From Eubacteriales bacterium (GTDB lineage Bacteria; Bacillota; Clostridia; Christensenellales; CAG-138): a DNA stretch of 64,000 nucleotides. The first letter of the stretch is position 1, and each line of letters starts with the position of its first letter. Made by a program: the position numbers and the translations under genes. This document shows positions 53,837-62,682 of this stretch, piece by piece. The stretch covers positions 41,124 to 105,123 of the forward strand of contig JAQUTY010000009.1 of assembly GCA_028694155.1 (NCBI GenBank), read 5' to 3'. The notes beneath the pieces were generated by a model that made no database searches, was not told the DNA's origin, and worked only from the letters and a program-made list of their open reading frames with translations.

Positions 53837-53842
53837 CCCAAC

Positions 53843-55435
53843 ATGAACGGGAATTTTTTCATGCGATTAAAAAGGCTGTTTGCCTTTGATAAGCCTTACA
53901 GTGAGTTCGAGCTGCTTGAAACGGAGCATGGCGAGCCGAGCTATTTTTCCAACATGAAGGACAAGAAGCACTCATCAGAACATGAAACGGGCAATGCCAG
54001 TACGAGCGTCAATGAAAACCTTGAACGACTTAAAAAGGAATTTCGTGGCGACATCAATTCCGACCTGATTCTTCGCAGCTTCAAGATGGCAAAAAAGTTG
54101 GATTGCTTGGTTGTGTTTATCAACGGCATGGCGGACGAGGACCAGATTAACGATTTTATTTTGCGTCCTGCCATGAAACTCGATTGCATCGACACGGAAG
54201 GCTCTGTGGCAGAATATGCCGAAAATCAGGTGTTTCAGATGCAGGAGACCGAGCTTTGCTCCGACTGGAATGATATTCTAAGTGCCATCAGCGAGGGCAG
54301 GAGCGCAGTCTTTTTGGACGGGGACAGCACCGCTGTGTTGATGGACACCCGTGGATATGTCTCACGCTCCGTCCCCGATGCCACCAACGAGACTACCGTG
54401 CTGGGCCCTCACGAGGCATTTAATGAAAACTTTCGAACAAACATCACCCTTTTGCGCCGCATAATCAAGACCACCGACTTTGTCTGCCAAATACGTTCCT
54501 CCGGAGCAAAGAACAGAATCAAGATTGCCATAGCCTACCGTGAGGGCATGGCAAACGCCGGTCTTGTCAACGAGGTCAAGCGGAGACTATCCAAAATTGA
54601 TACGGATATGATTCTTTCAACCGGCACAATAGCCCAGTTGATTGAGGATCACCCTCTCTCTCCCATTCCGCAGGTTTTGAGTACGGAGCGTCCCGATCGT
54701 GCCGCCGCAGGAATAATGCAGGGAAAAGTAGCCATCATCTGTGAGGGAAGCCCTCAGGTGTGCGTTGTACCCGTGACCTTTGGTACACTTCTTTCTTCCG
54801 CAGAAGACGCCTATCTTCGCCGTCCCATCGCCATTCTTGTTCGCATTGTAAGAATATTTGGCATTATTATCACCACACTTATGCCTGCATACTTTGTTGC
54901 CTTATGTATGCACCATCAGGGTATGCTCTCAAGTGAGGTTCTGTCTACGGTTATTTCATCTCGCACGATGGTGTTTATGCCTCTGCCGCTTGAGATGATT
55001 TTTCTTCTTATAGTTTTTCAGCTCGTTCGTGAGGCAGGCGTTCGTGCTCCCGGCGCACTGGGTCAATCGGTAGGCATTATTGGAGGACTTATCCTAGGTC
55101 AAGCCGCCGTTTCTGCAAACATCGTTTCAACGGTGGTACTCATCATCGTTGCGCTTACCGGGCTTGGAAACTTTGCCGTGCCCGATTACAGTACGCAGCT
55201 TGCCATCGCCTACTACCGAATTGCAATGTGCGTTATAGCTTGGGTGGGTGGGCTGCTTGGAATCAGCTTTGCTCTGCTTCTGACCCTTGCGTACCTGAGC
55301 GCACAAAAATCGTTCGGAGTTCCGCTGCTGACTCCATACGCACCACGAACAATGCGGAAAAGAAGCATACTTCGTGGACCTGTTGGAATGCACAGTCGTG
55401 CCGATGATTACATGAACACCGAGGGCTCGCTATGA
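53843..55435 (+). CDS. gerKA: Spore germination receptor A subunit (GerA/GerKA type)
   Basis: Inner-membrane subunit of a nutrient receptor in the spore. About 530 residues: a soluble N-terminal region (about 1-270, with FRGDINSDLILRSF and VNEVKRRLSKIDTDMILSTG), then membrane helices in the C-terminal half with the conserved PFPP-like region and PGALGQSVGIIGGLILGQAAVSANIVS. It lies first in the A-B-C operon, four bases overlapping the B gene. The start is uncertain: ATG 53843 or 53861, or TTG 53825; none has a clear ribosome binding site and the first is near the expected transcription start. Confidence 0.9.
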   Translation: MNGNFFMRLKRLFAFDKPYSEFELLETEHGEPSYFSNMKDKKHSSEHETGNASTSVNENLERLKKEFRGDINSDLILRSFKMAKKLDCLVVFINGMADEDQINDFILRPAMKLDCIDTEGSVAEYAENQVFQMQETELCSDWNDILSAISEGRSAVFLDGDSTAVLMDTRGYVSRSVPDATNETTVLGPHEAFNENFRTNITLLRRIIKTTDFVCQIRSSGAKNRIKIAIAYREGMANAGLVNEVKRRLSKIDTDMILSTGTIAQLIEDHPLSPIPQVLSTERPDRAAAGIMQGKVAIICEGSPQVCVVPVTFGTLLSSAEDAYLRRPIAILVRIVRIFGIIITTLMPAYFVALCMHHQGMLSSEVLSTVISSRTMVFMPLPLEMIFLLIVFQLVREAGVRAPGALGQSVGIIGGLILGQAAVSANIVSTVVLIIVALTGLGNFAVPDYSTQLAIAYYRIAMCVIAWVGGLLGISFALLLTLAYLSAQKSFGVPLLTPYAPRTMRKRSILRGPVGMHSRADDYMNTEGSL

Positions 55436-56514
55436 ACCATCGTGAAGGAAAATTCGGCACGCAGGAGGCCGCCTCCATTACGACCATAGCCGTTGTCATC
55501 AGCGGTATATTCTCGGTGGACAACTCAAGCACATATAAAAACGGCAATATGCTGTATCTTGCAAGCACGATAGCATTAGTTCTTGCAGGCTTAATCTTTC
55601 TGCTGTTGGTTCGAGCCATGAATAAGCAGGGCGCAAGCACGCTTGTGGAGCTTGCCTCCCGCCCATTTGGAGTGCTTATAAGCCCCCTGATTATTGTGGC
55701 GCTGCTAATTTTCGCCGTGTTTCCGCTGTTTAGGTTTTTGCAGATAATGATACGCTTCATTTTTGTTGAGGCGGAATACATAGATATTGCCCTATATTTT
55801 CTGATTGCAATGGTGCTTGTGTCCTCGCTTGGAATGGAAATAATTGCACGTTCCGCACGGGTCATCGTCGTCATTTTCTTGCTTGCCATCGCTATTGCCC
55901 TCGTTATAGCAAGCCCTGTATATTCTGCCTACCATCTGTATCCGCTGTTCAGCCTTGGCGCAGACGAATTTATGTTGCAGGTTGCGTCCTCGACCCTGCG
56001 CTTCCTGGCACCGCTTATCGCCCTTTTGGTTATCAACCGTGGCGCACATGGCACTAAAAGCACGAAGCGTGCCGGTCTTATAGCTCTTATCAGCGGTGGT
56101 GTTTTGACAATTCTGTCGCAGCTCTCGCTAGGTCTGACCCATTTCCACTCCAATCTGGCTGACATGAGCGCACCCTTCTACCGACTTACCATGGAGGTGC
56201 GATATGAAGCTCCTGCCCTTAGGACGGACAAAACGCTCCTGTTCATCTGGACTGTGGGGGCGATGCTCGTTGCAGCCTACTATGTTTACTGCGCTTCGCT
56301 TCTGTTGGTAAGAACGTACAAGGTGGGCGATGTGCGCCCCGTATGCGCCATATTCTCATGCATTACAATCTGCGCCATGCTATTGATGCACTTTGACTCC
56401 GCCATGATAGATTCTGTCGTCTCTTGGCTATATCAATGGGGGTGGGTGATACTTGCGGCACCGCTTGTGGTTCTATGCTTTATTGGAAATGTCAAAAGGA
56501 GGAAGCTCGCATGA
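55432..56514 (+). CDS. gerKB: Spore germination receptor B subunit (GerB/GerKB type)
   Basis: A 360-residue integral membrane protein of the APC-like spore_permease family with about ten helices, thought to form the ligand-binding/channel subunit of the receptor. Visible start EGKFGTQEAASITTIAVVISGIFSVD, and helices regularly spaced to the end. Its ATG overlaps the A-subunit stop and its stop overlaps the C-subunit ATG (both ATGA). Confidence 0.88.
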   Translation: MNHREGKFGTQEAASITTIAVVISGIFSVDNSSTYKNGNMLYLASTIALVLAGLIFLLLVRAMNKQGASTLVELASRPFGVLISPLIIVALLIFAVFPLFRFLQIMIRFIFVEAEYIDIALYFLIAMVLVSSLGMEIIARSARVIVVIFLLAIAIALVIASPVYSAYHLYPLFSLGADEFMLQVASSTLRFLAPLIALLVINRGAHGTKSTKRAGLIALISGGVLTILSQLSLGLTHFHSNLADMSAPFYRLTMEVRYEAPALRTDKTLLFIWTVGAMLVAAYYVYCASLLLVRTYKVGDVRPVCAIFSCITICAMLLMHFDSAMIDSVVSWLYQWGWVILAAPLVVLCFIGNVKRRKLA

Positions 56515-57677
56515 AAAGGCTTGTTGCTCTATGTCTTGGGCTTCTGCTTATGTGCGGCTGCGTTGGCGGTCTGTCAATAGACCAATACAGCTATGTGATA
56601 GACATAGGGATAGAGAAGGGCGAACGACTGCCCTATCTTGTGACCCTGATGGTTAATACGCCCTCATCACAACCCGATTCGGAGGGCAATTCCGGCTCGT
56701 TCACGGTCATCACCGCCGAGGGCAGAAGTCTCTTTGAGGCGATTGAAACACTTGCCGCAAGCCAACCTAATGAACTGAACTTCGGACGAACAACGCTGAT
56801 GATGTTCTCAAGGGAGTTTGCGCAGGACGATATGATTATGGAGAGCATGGATATTGCCCTAGGAAAGCTGAGAATAAGGCAGAATATCCGTGTGATTATC
56901 GCTGAAGGCGATATAAAATCTGTCTTTGAGGGGTTTGCCTCATCTTCAGACCCCAGCACCAACAAGCTCAAGGTCAAGGTTACCAACTCGGTCAACACCA
57001 CCGGCATGACTGTGGACACAACTTGGAATTTGATGCTGGAATCCTTCGAAAACAAAACACAGGACGCAATCGTGTGCTTTTGCGGAGTAAATCAGCAGGA
57101 GATTCGGGAGGATATGGTCGGCGGCAACGCCTATCCGTACATCGGAGGCGCAACTTTGGCAAGCGGCGAGCTTAAAACCTCGATAATCGGAAGCGCAGTC
57201 TTTTCGGGTACAAGAATGGTCGGAATACTCGATGGACAGCACACCATGCTGGTTCAGATGGCAACAGGCAAGTTCTCTCAGGGGCGAATCAGAGTCAACT
57301 ACAAGGACGGCAGGGAGTTGAGCGTGATGCTTTTTTCAAACGGCGCACCCAAGGTGAGTATTGAAGGTGATACCGTGAGCTTTGTTATTTCGCTCGTAGC
57401 TGATGTGGAGATGCCCAAGCTGATAGAAAGCACGACTTCCAAAGAGCTTGAGGATTTCCTTGCCTACTATATTGCATCGGAATCTGCACGGGTGTTTACA
57501 GCTGTGCAGAACGCTGACTCGGATGTGTTCTGCGTAGGGCAGCAGATGATAAAGCATATGGAAAATGATGAGCAATGGGCAAGCCTTGACTTTGACCAAG
57601 TATATGGCAAGCTCAACGCTGCGTTCACAGTTATTATCAAGTTGAGCCACGACCCCGACAACGTTGCATTGGAGTAG
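56511..57677 (+). CDS. gerKC: Spore germination receptor C subunit (GerC/GerKC type)
   Basis: A 388-residue lipoprotein subunit of the same receptor. Signal peptide with lipobox near residues 12-17 (LLLMCGC; lipid Cys 15 or 17), then the germination C-protein domain (IDIGIEKGERLPYLVTLMVNTP, NELNFGRTTLMMFSREFA, FENKTQDAIVCFCGV). AAAGGAGGAAG precedes ATG. Three consecutive genes with ATGA overlaps give strong coupling. Confidence 0.88.
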   Translation: MKRLVALCLGLLLMCGCVGGLSIDQYSYVIDIGIEKGERLPYLVTLMVNTPSSQPDSEGNSGSFTVITAEGRSLFEAIETLAASQPNELNFGRTTLMMFSREFAQDDMIMESMDIALGKLRIRQNIRVIIAEGDIKSVFEGFASSSDPSTNKLKVKVTNSVNTTGMTVDTTWNLMLESFENKTQDAIVCFCGVNQQEIREDMVGGNAYPYIGGATLASGELKTSIIGSAVFSGTRMVGILDGQHTMLVQMATGKFSQGRIRVNYKDGRELSVMLFSNGAPKVSIEGDTVSFVISLVADVEMPKLIESTTSKELEDFLAYYIASESARVFTAVQNADSDVFCVGQQMIKHMENDEQWASLDFDQVYGKLNAAFTVIIKLSHDPDNVALE

Positions 57678-57679
57678 AT

Positions 57680-57847
57680 ATGATTGTATTTCTTTTGTTG
57701 AATGCGGCGGTTGCCGCCTATGGCGCAAGCTATTTTGGATTTTGCTGCAAGAATAAAAGAAGCGGCGCCGCAATCGCCACGGCAACGCTGATTGCGTTGA
57801 TGGTAGCAATAGTGACGCTGCTATGTATCTTTAAGGTTCAGTCTTGA
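57680..57847 (+). CDS. Tiny two-helix membrane protein, candidate receptor D subunit
   Basis: A 55-residue protein with two membrane helices (MIVFLLLNAAVAAYGASYFGF, then IATATLIALMVAIVTLLCIF) and a short Cys-Cys/Lys/Arg loop (CCKNKRSG). GGAG precedes ATG, two bases after the gerKC stop. Small two-helix D subunits encoded with some Bacillus germination receptors modulate their activity; this gene has the same size, topology and place, so it is a candidate of that kind. Sequence identity to known D subunits was not tested. Confidence 0.72.
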   Translation: MIVFLLLNAAVAAYGASYFGFCCKNKRSGAAIATATLIALMVAIVTLLCIFKVQS

Positions 57848-58513
57848 CTATCTAATCTCGGCAGGGATTCGGGATTTTGCGTCTAGAATGTGCTTTCTCA
57901 ACAGCTTCTCCGCCGTATCGGCATCGCCCTGCTTGCAAGCAGCTACAATCGCTTCGTGCTCCATGATGGAATTATCACGAGAAGCGTCCGCACCATAAAA
58001 CGATTTGCGCAGATAACGGTCGATGTTGGCATGAATAATCTCCATCAGCAGAGTGGCAATAGAGTTGTCGGCACGCTTTAACAACAAATCATGGAAATCG
58101 TAGTTGAGCTTCTCGGACTCGAACAAATCGGAAGCGTTGCGCTGCTTTTCGATTATTGCCTCAAGCGCGGTGAAATCCTCTGCGGTCATCAGCGGAATGG
58201 ACGAGGTGAGCACGCTGCACGCAATGGAAGCACGAACGTCCATCATGTCCTCCAAAGTCGCACGGCTCAGCTTTGTGACCGATGCTCCTCTGTTTGGGTG
58301 GATGCGAACCAAGCCCTGTGCCTCCAACTGGCGCAGAGCCTCTCTTACAGGAATGTGGCTGACATTCAGGGCTGCCGATATTTCGTCCTGCTTTAGCTGA
58401 ACTCCGCTTTCCAGCTTGCCTGAAATAATGCCCTCACGCAGAATGTGAAAAACCCATTCCTGTGTGGCGCCTACACGCGGCCCGACGGCGTCGGCAAGAA
58501 TTGCATAATCCAT
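57848..58513 (-). CDS. GntR-family regulator with FCD ligand domain
   Basis: A 221-residue transcription regulator: N-terminal winged helix (LREGIISGKLESGVQLKQDEISAALNVSHIPVREALRQLEAQGLV, about 25-72) and a C-terminal all-helical FCD domain (about 88-215) with metal-binding residues in FHDLLL and NSIMEHEAIVAA. Such proteins sense organic acids or sugars. Its stop abuts the ger operon's last gene. The target is not evident; neighbouring upstream genes are a metallophosphatase and, further off, a TGS-kinase and a dehydrogenase. Confidence 0.85.
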   Translation of the reverse strand: MDYAILADAVGPRVGATQEWVFHILREGIISGKLESGVQLKQDEISAALNVSHIPVREALRQLEAQGLVRIHPNRGASVTKLSRATLEDMMDVRASIACSVLTSSIPLMTAEDFTALEAIIEKQRNASDLFESEKLNYDFHDLLLKRADNSIATLLMEIIHANIDRYLRKSFYGADASRDNSIMEHEAIVAACKQGDADTAEKLLRKHILDAKSRIPAEIR

Positions 58514-58530
58514 ATCAAGTTATCCTTTCA

Positions 58531-58552
58531 CTATTGACTTTCTAGTTGACTT
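58531..58552. promoter_or_regulatory. Direct repeat upstream of gntR, possible operator
   Basis: CTATTGACTT and CTAGTTGACTT in tandem just before the gntR ATG, on the plus strand. Possible autoregulation site; no more than a repeat is visible. Confidence 0.3.
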
Positions 58553-58592
58553 AATAATAATATATTTCTTCAAAACAGTCAAGCCAAAAAGC

Positions 58593-59618
58593 TTAAAAGG
58601 CGTCAATAAGTGTAAAGGTGTCCTTATCCTTATCCCTGTAATAATTGTAATCATCAAGATACGGCGAATATGTTGTAACTGCTATGTTTCTTGAAAGCGG
58701 ATTGAACATCAAAAGGCGCATATATCCCAAGCCATACTTTTTATCATCCTGAAAGTTGTACATCATGGCATTGACCGTGCGAGTGCCATACTCCTTTTGC
58801 CAACGTGCCGAACCGTCATTATGTCCGCACAGCACCAAGCGCACACTATCGTGTTTTGCAATCAGTCTCTGCTCTATGCGCTTGCCGTTGGTGGACAGCG
58901 TTCCATCATCGTTTAGAAAGTTGTGGACAAGGATTATGCAGACACAATTATCATGATTATCGAGAACCTCCTCGCACCAATCAAGATACTCCGTATCAAC
59001 CTGCCAACCAATTCCCAAAAGCAGGAAGTCTGTACCGCCTGCTGTAAAGGGCATGTACCAGCACTCACCCTGACGATACTGGGCACTCTGCGTTTGCATA
59101 TCGCAAAAGTCCCACTGGTTATATGTGTCGTATTCCGCCATGTCCGCACCAACGTCATGGTTGCCTGCAATGCACAAAAAATCGAGCTTATCGTTTAGAA
59201 GCTCTATTGCAGAATTTGCATTGCGCCAATGACGCTCGTATTTGCGATTGTCTACAATGTCGCCGGTATTGACGACAAACAGGGCGTTATTCTCTTCCTT
59301 TTTATCTACCATCCATCTTGCCATCTGCTGAAACACGGCAGGCGTCTTGTAGGAGTAATACTGCGTGTCGCTTACCCAATAGATGCAAAACGGCGTGGGA
59401 ATCGGCGTTGGCGATGGCGAAGGCGGCTGTGGTGCAGCTGAGGGCACCGGCGTGAGCGAGTACCTCACATTGACCACCACCGGTCCGTGTGCCATAGCAG
59501 GCGCAGGCGTGGGCGTAAGAGTCTCCGCCTCCCCTCCCTCATCCATCAGATAAATGCACACACAGCACGAAAAAAGCACCATTAACCATAGTATCTGAAA
59601 CACTCCGCGCTTCTTCAT
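58593..59618 (-). CDS. Exported calcineurin-like metallophosphatase
   Basis: A 341-residue phosphoesterase: N-terminal signal/anchor (about 8-25), Thr-Pro/Ser-Pro linker (about 35-75), then the catalytic domain with WVSDTQYY, VNTGDIVDN, IAGNHDVG, IILVHNF and LVLCGHND. GGAGGTGG precedes ATG 59618. It is the intact paralogue of the interrupted gene at 22911-23993 and gives the reference for it. Substrate unknown. Confidence 0.85.
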   Translation of the reverse strand: MKKRGVFQILWLMVLFSCCVCIYLMDEGGEAETLTPTPAPAMAHGPVVVNVRYSLTPVPSAAPQPPSPSPTPIPTPFCIYWVSDTQYYSYKTPAVFQQMARWMVDKKEENNALFVVNTGDIVDNRKYERHWRNANSAIELLNDKLDFLCIAGNHDVGADMAEYDTYNQWDFCDMQTQSAQYRQGECWYMPFTAGGTDFLLLGIGWQVDTEYLDWCEEVLDNHDNCVCIILVHNFLNDDGTLSTNGKRIEQRLIAKHDSVRLVLCGHNDGSARWQKEYGTRTVNAMMYNFQDDKKYGLGYMRLLMFNPLSRNIAVTTYSPYLDDYNYYRDKDKDTFTLIDAF

Positions 59619-59654
59619 TTTGTCCACCTCCACCCAGAGACTAGCATAAGTGTT

Positions 59655-59662
59655 TTGTCGAA
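59655..59662. promoter_or_regulatory. TTGTCGAA box upstream of the metallophosphatase
   Basis: TGTTTTGTCGAAT (59651-59663) is shared exactly with the gtrA-like upstream region at 12189-12201. The core fits the Spo0A box. Confidence 0.4.
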
Positions 59663-59753
59663 TGGGGTTTTAGACAGAGATAGACCAAATAGCACCGAAG
59701 CAGACAAGAAATAGTTTTCGCTGCTGCCGGCGCACAAGCCAGTAAAGTGTTGA

Positions 59754-59783
59754 TTGCTAATTGCCCTATGAGTGTGGTATAAT
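59754..59783 (+). promoter_or_regulatory. SigmaA-type promoter of the TGS-kinase gene
   Basis: TTGCTA (59754-59759), 18-base spacer, TATAAT (59778-59783), extended by TG before the -10 box. Confidence 0.65.
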
Positions 59784-59811
59784 AAAATGAAAAAATGTGT
59801 AGGAGGCGTGC

Positions 59812-61521
59812 ATGGAGCTTACTATTGACGGAAGACCCATTGAGGTCAGCACGGGCGAGAGCCTGCGGGATTTGGTCGTGAGGCTGGGATTGGATACAAA
59901 CAGTCTAAAAACACGCCCGCTTGCCGCCGATATCAAAGGCGAAATCTTTACGCTCAACTACATACCCATTCGTGAGCAGGAATCTATCACTACCACCGTT
60001 CGTATGCGCAGAGCAATTCGAGCCAGCAAGGGAGTTATCAACCTCATTGGCTATGGCGACCCACGGGGCAAGCAGGTCTACGAGCGCACGATGCAGTTTG
60101 TGTTCTTCCTTGCTGTGCGCCAAGTGTTTCCTCAGGCGCGTGTCAAGGTCGACTTTGCCATCGGCGCAGGAATATACATCGAGATTGATAAGGAGACTCC
60201 GCTTACTGCAAACGACGTTCATCTGCTCAAGCAAAGATGCGATGAGATAGTCAAAAGTGACTTCCCACTTCTTCGCAAGCGTGTTGATATTGATGAAGCG
60301 ATAGATTTTTTCGAGCGTGACGGGCAACAGGACAAGGTTCGACTGCTCGAATGGCGCAAATTTACATACTTTGACGTATATCGCCACGATGATTACGTTG
60401 ACTATTTCTACGGCGAGATGATGCCCTCAACCGGCTATGTGAGCGTGTTTGACCTTCAGTTCCATGCCCCCGGACTATACCTGGTGCGTCCCGATAACGA
60501 TGACTTCGACCGACCTGCAACAGAGGTCGATTTACCAAAGTTTGCATCGGTATTCGAGCAAAGCGATCGCTGGGGCAAGCTGATGCACTGTGAGACCGTT
60601 GCCGATTTGAACGATTTGACCACATCGGGCAAGCTGCGTGAACTTATTCGTGTCAACGAGGCTCTGCACGAACGCCGTTTCTCGGAGATTGCATCGGAAA
60701 TAGTACATAGGGGTGCGATGGCTATTCTCATTGCAGGGCCGTCCTCGTCAGGCAAGACGACCAGTGCAAACCGCCTTGCAACACAGCTTCGTGTCCTTGG
60801 CAAGTCGCCCATTCTTCTTTCATTGGACGATTACTATATTGACCGCCGTCTCATCGAACCCGACCAGAACGGCAAGGTTGACCTTGAGCACATCAACACC
60901 ATTGATGTTCCACAGTTCAATGCCGACCTTGAGGAGCTGCTAAACGGCAAGACCGTTGAGATTCCGCACTTCGATTTTAAGTCGGGAAGTCGTCAAATGC
61001 TTGGACACTACGTCACATTAAGCGATGACACGCCGCTTATCATTGAGGGTCTGCACGCACTCAATCCCACCCTGCTCAATCCGCGCATTGACCACAGTCT
61101 TATATTTAGGCTCTACGTTTCTGCGCTCACTACTCTCAATCTGGACAATCACAACCGCATTCCCACAACGGACGTGCGTCTGCTTAGGCGCATGGTGCGT
61201 GACTACGAGACACGGGGTGCCACCATGGAGCGCACTTTGGATATGTGGGAAAGTGTCCGCAAGGGTGAGGAACGCTGGATATTCCCATATCAGGAAGGTG
61301 CAGACGCAATTTTCAATACCTCCTTGGTCTACGAGCTTGCCGTTCTTAAAAAGCACATCTACCCTCTTTTGACTGAGATTTCTCCCGACAATCCCTGCTA
61401 CGACCAGATACGCCACATCATTAAGTTTCTAAACTATATCCATGATGCGAACGTCGAGGACGAGATTCCACCAACGAGTATTCTGCGTGAATTTGTCGGC
61501 GGAAACACCTTTTACAGATAA
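59812..61521 (+). CDS. Nucleoside (uridine-type) kinase with N-terminal TGS and ThrRS-like domains
   Basis: A 569-residue cytosolic protein. N-terminal TGS domain (about 1-70) and ThrRS-like second additional domain (about 75-240), then a P-loop kinase of the uridine kinase family with Walker A GPSSSGKTT (near 310), LDDYYID, HINTIDVPQF and IIEGLHALN. The fusion is a known clostridial type and probably phosphorylates a nucleoside or similar substrate; the role of the tRNA-synthetase-like part is unclear. AGGAGGCGTGC precedes ATG. Confidence 0.82.
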   Translation: MELTIDGRPIEVSTGESLRDLVVRLGLDTNSLKTRPLAADIKGEIFTLNYIPIREQESITTTVRMRRAIRASKGVINLIGYGDPRGKQVYERTMQFVFFLAVRQVFPQARVKVDFAIGAGIYIEIDKETPLTANDVHLLKQRCDEIVKSDFPLLRKRVDIDEAIDFFERDGQQDKVRLLEWRKFTYFDVYRHDDYVDYFYGEMMPSTGYVSVFDLQFHAPGLYLVRPDNDDFDRPATEVDLPKFASVFEQSDRWGKLMHCETVADLNDLTTSGKLRELIRVNEALHERRFSEIASEIVHRGAMAILIAGPSSSGKTTSANRLATQLRVLGKSPILLSLDDYYIDRRLIEPDQNGKVDLEHINTIDVPQFNADLEELLNGKTVEIPHFDFKSGSRQMLGHYVTLSDDTPLIIEGLHALNPTLLNPRIDHSLIFRLYVSALTTLNLDNHNRIPTTDVRLLRRMVRDYETRGATMERTLDMWESVRKGEERWIFPYQEGADAIFNTSLVYELAVLKKHIYPLLTEISPDNPCYDQIRHIIKFLNYIHDANVEDEIPPTSILREFVGGNTFYR

Positions 61522-61535
61522 GTGAGGAACGATGT

Positions 61536-62681
61536 ATGAAACACATGATTCTAAACACCGAAAGCTACTTTGGCAACGGTTGTGTCAGCAAGATAGGCGA
61601 TGAGGCTATCGAACGTCACTTCAATCGTGCCATGATAGTAACCGACAAAATGCTTCTCAAATTCGGCACCCTTGCCCCCATATTCGACTCGCTTCAAAAG
61701 GCGCACGTCGAGTATGTGATTTTTGATGAGGTACAGCCCAATCCTACAATCAACGTAGTGCAAAACGGAGTAAATGCCTTCCACCAGTCCGATGCAGACT
61801 TTCTTATTGCTGTTGGCGGAGGTTCGTCCATCGACACGGCAAAGGGCATATCCATAGTTGTCGCCAATCCAAAGCACAGCGATGTCAGAAGTCTTGAGTT
61901 TGTCAAGCAGACAGACCACCGTGGTGTGACACTTTTTGCTATCCCCACCACCGCAGGTACCGCCTCCGAGGTCACCATAGACTATGTTATCACCGATGAG
62001 GAGAAGGGACGCAAGTTCCTTTGTGCGGACGATAACTGTATTTCTCGTGTTGCCTTTATTGACGCTGAGATGATGGCAGGTATGCCCCAAAAGCTCGCTG
62101 CTGCCACGGGCATGGACGCCCTCACCCACGCCATTGAAGCCTACTGCTCAAAGCGTGCATGGGATTTTACGGACATTCTTGCAATAAAGGCGGTCGAGTG
62201 CATCGCACAAAATTTGAAGCACTCCTGTCAGCTCCCAAAGGCGCGTGAAAACATGGCTCTTGGACAATATCTTGCAGGCATGGCTTTTTCCAACTGTGGA
62301 TTGGGCGCAAATCATGCTCTGGCTCATCCGCTATCGGCAGTTCATCATGTTCCGCACGGACTTGCCAACGCTATCCTGCTTCCCAAAATCATGGAATTTA
62401 ACGCTCCGTTTGTGGGTGAAAAGATGCGTGCCATCGCCAAGGCAATGGGTATCCACGGGACGGCGAACATGAATCAAGAGCAATATATCAAGGCTGCCGT
62501 GAATGCAGTCGAGGCTCTGAAAAAGTCGATTGGGATAACTCAAAACCTAACCGAACTGGGCGTAACCGAAGCAACCCTCCCCCTCCTTGTCAAGCAGGCA
62601 ATGGAGGACGCCACCATGGTCGATAACCCTCGTCCGATGCACTCGGGCAACGTTGAGTCCATATATCGCTCATTGATGTAA
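61536..62681 (+). CDS. fucO: Iron-containing alcohol dehydrogenase, lactaldehyde reductase type
   Basis: A 381-residue group III alcohol dehydrogenase. Motifs: VGGGSSIDTAKG (cofactor site), IPTTAGTASEVTIDYVIT, and the iron-ligand region DALTHAIEAY, ANHALAHPLSAVHHVPHG. Its entire length runs parallel to E. coli FucO (MILNTES, PNPTI, EMALGQYLAGM). It probably reduces lactaldehyde to propanediol or a similar aldehyde in fermentation. GAGGAACG precedes ATG, fourteen bases after the kinase stop. Confidence 0.85.
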   Translation: MKHMILNTESYFGNGCVSKIGDEAIERHFNRAMIVTDKMLLKFGTLAPIFDSLQKAHVEYVIFDEVQPNPTINVVQNGVNAFHQSDADFLIAVGGGSSIDTAKGISIVVANPKHSDVRSLEFVKQTDHRGVTLFAIPTTAGTASEVTIDYVITDEEKGRKFLCADDNCISRVAFIDAEMMAGMPQKLAAATGMDALTHAIEAYCSKRAWDFTDILAIKAVECIAQNLKHSCQLPKARENMALGQYLAGMAFSNCGLGANHALAHPLSAVHHVPHGLANAILLPKIMEFNAPFVGEKMRAIAKAMGIHGTANMNQEQYIKAAVNAVEALKKSIGITQNLTELGVTEATLPLLVKQAMEDATMVDNPRPMHSGNVESIYRSLM

Positions 62682-62682
62682 G

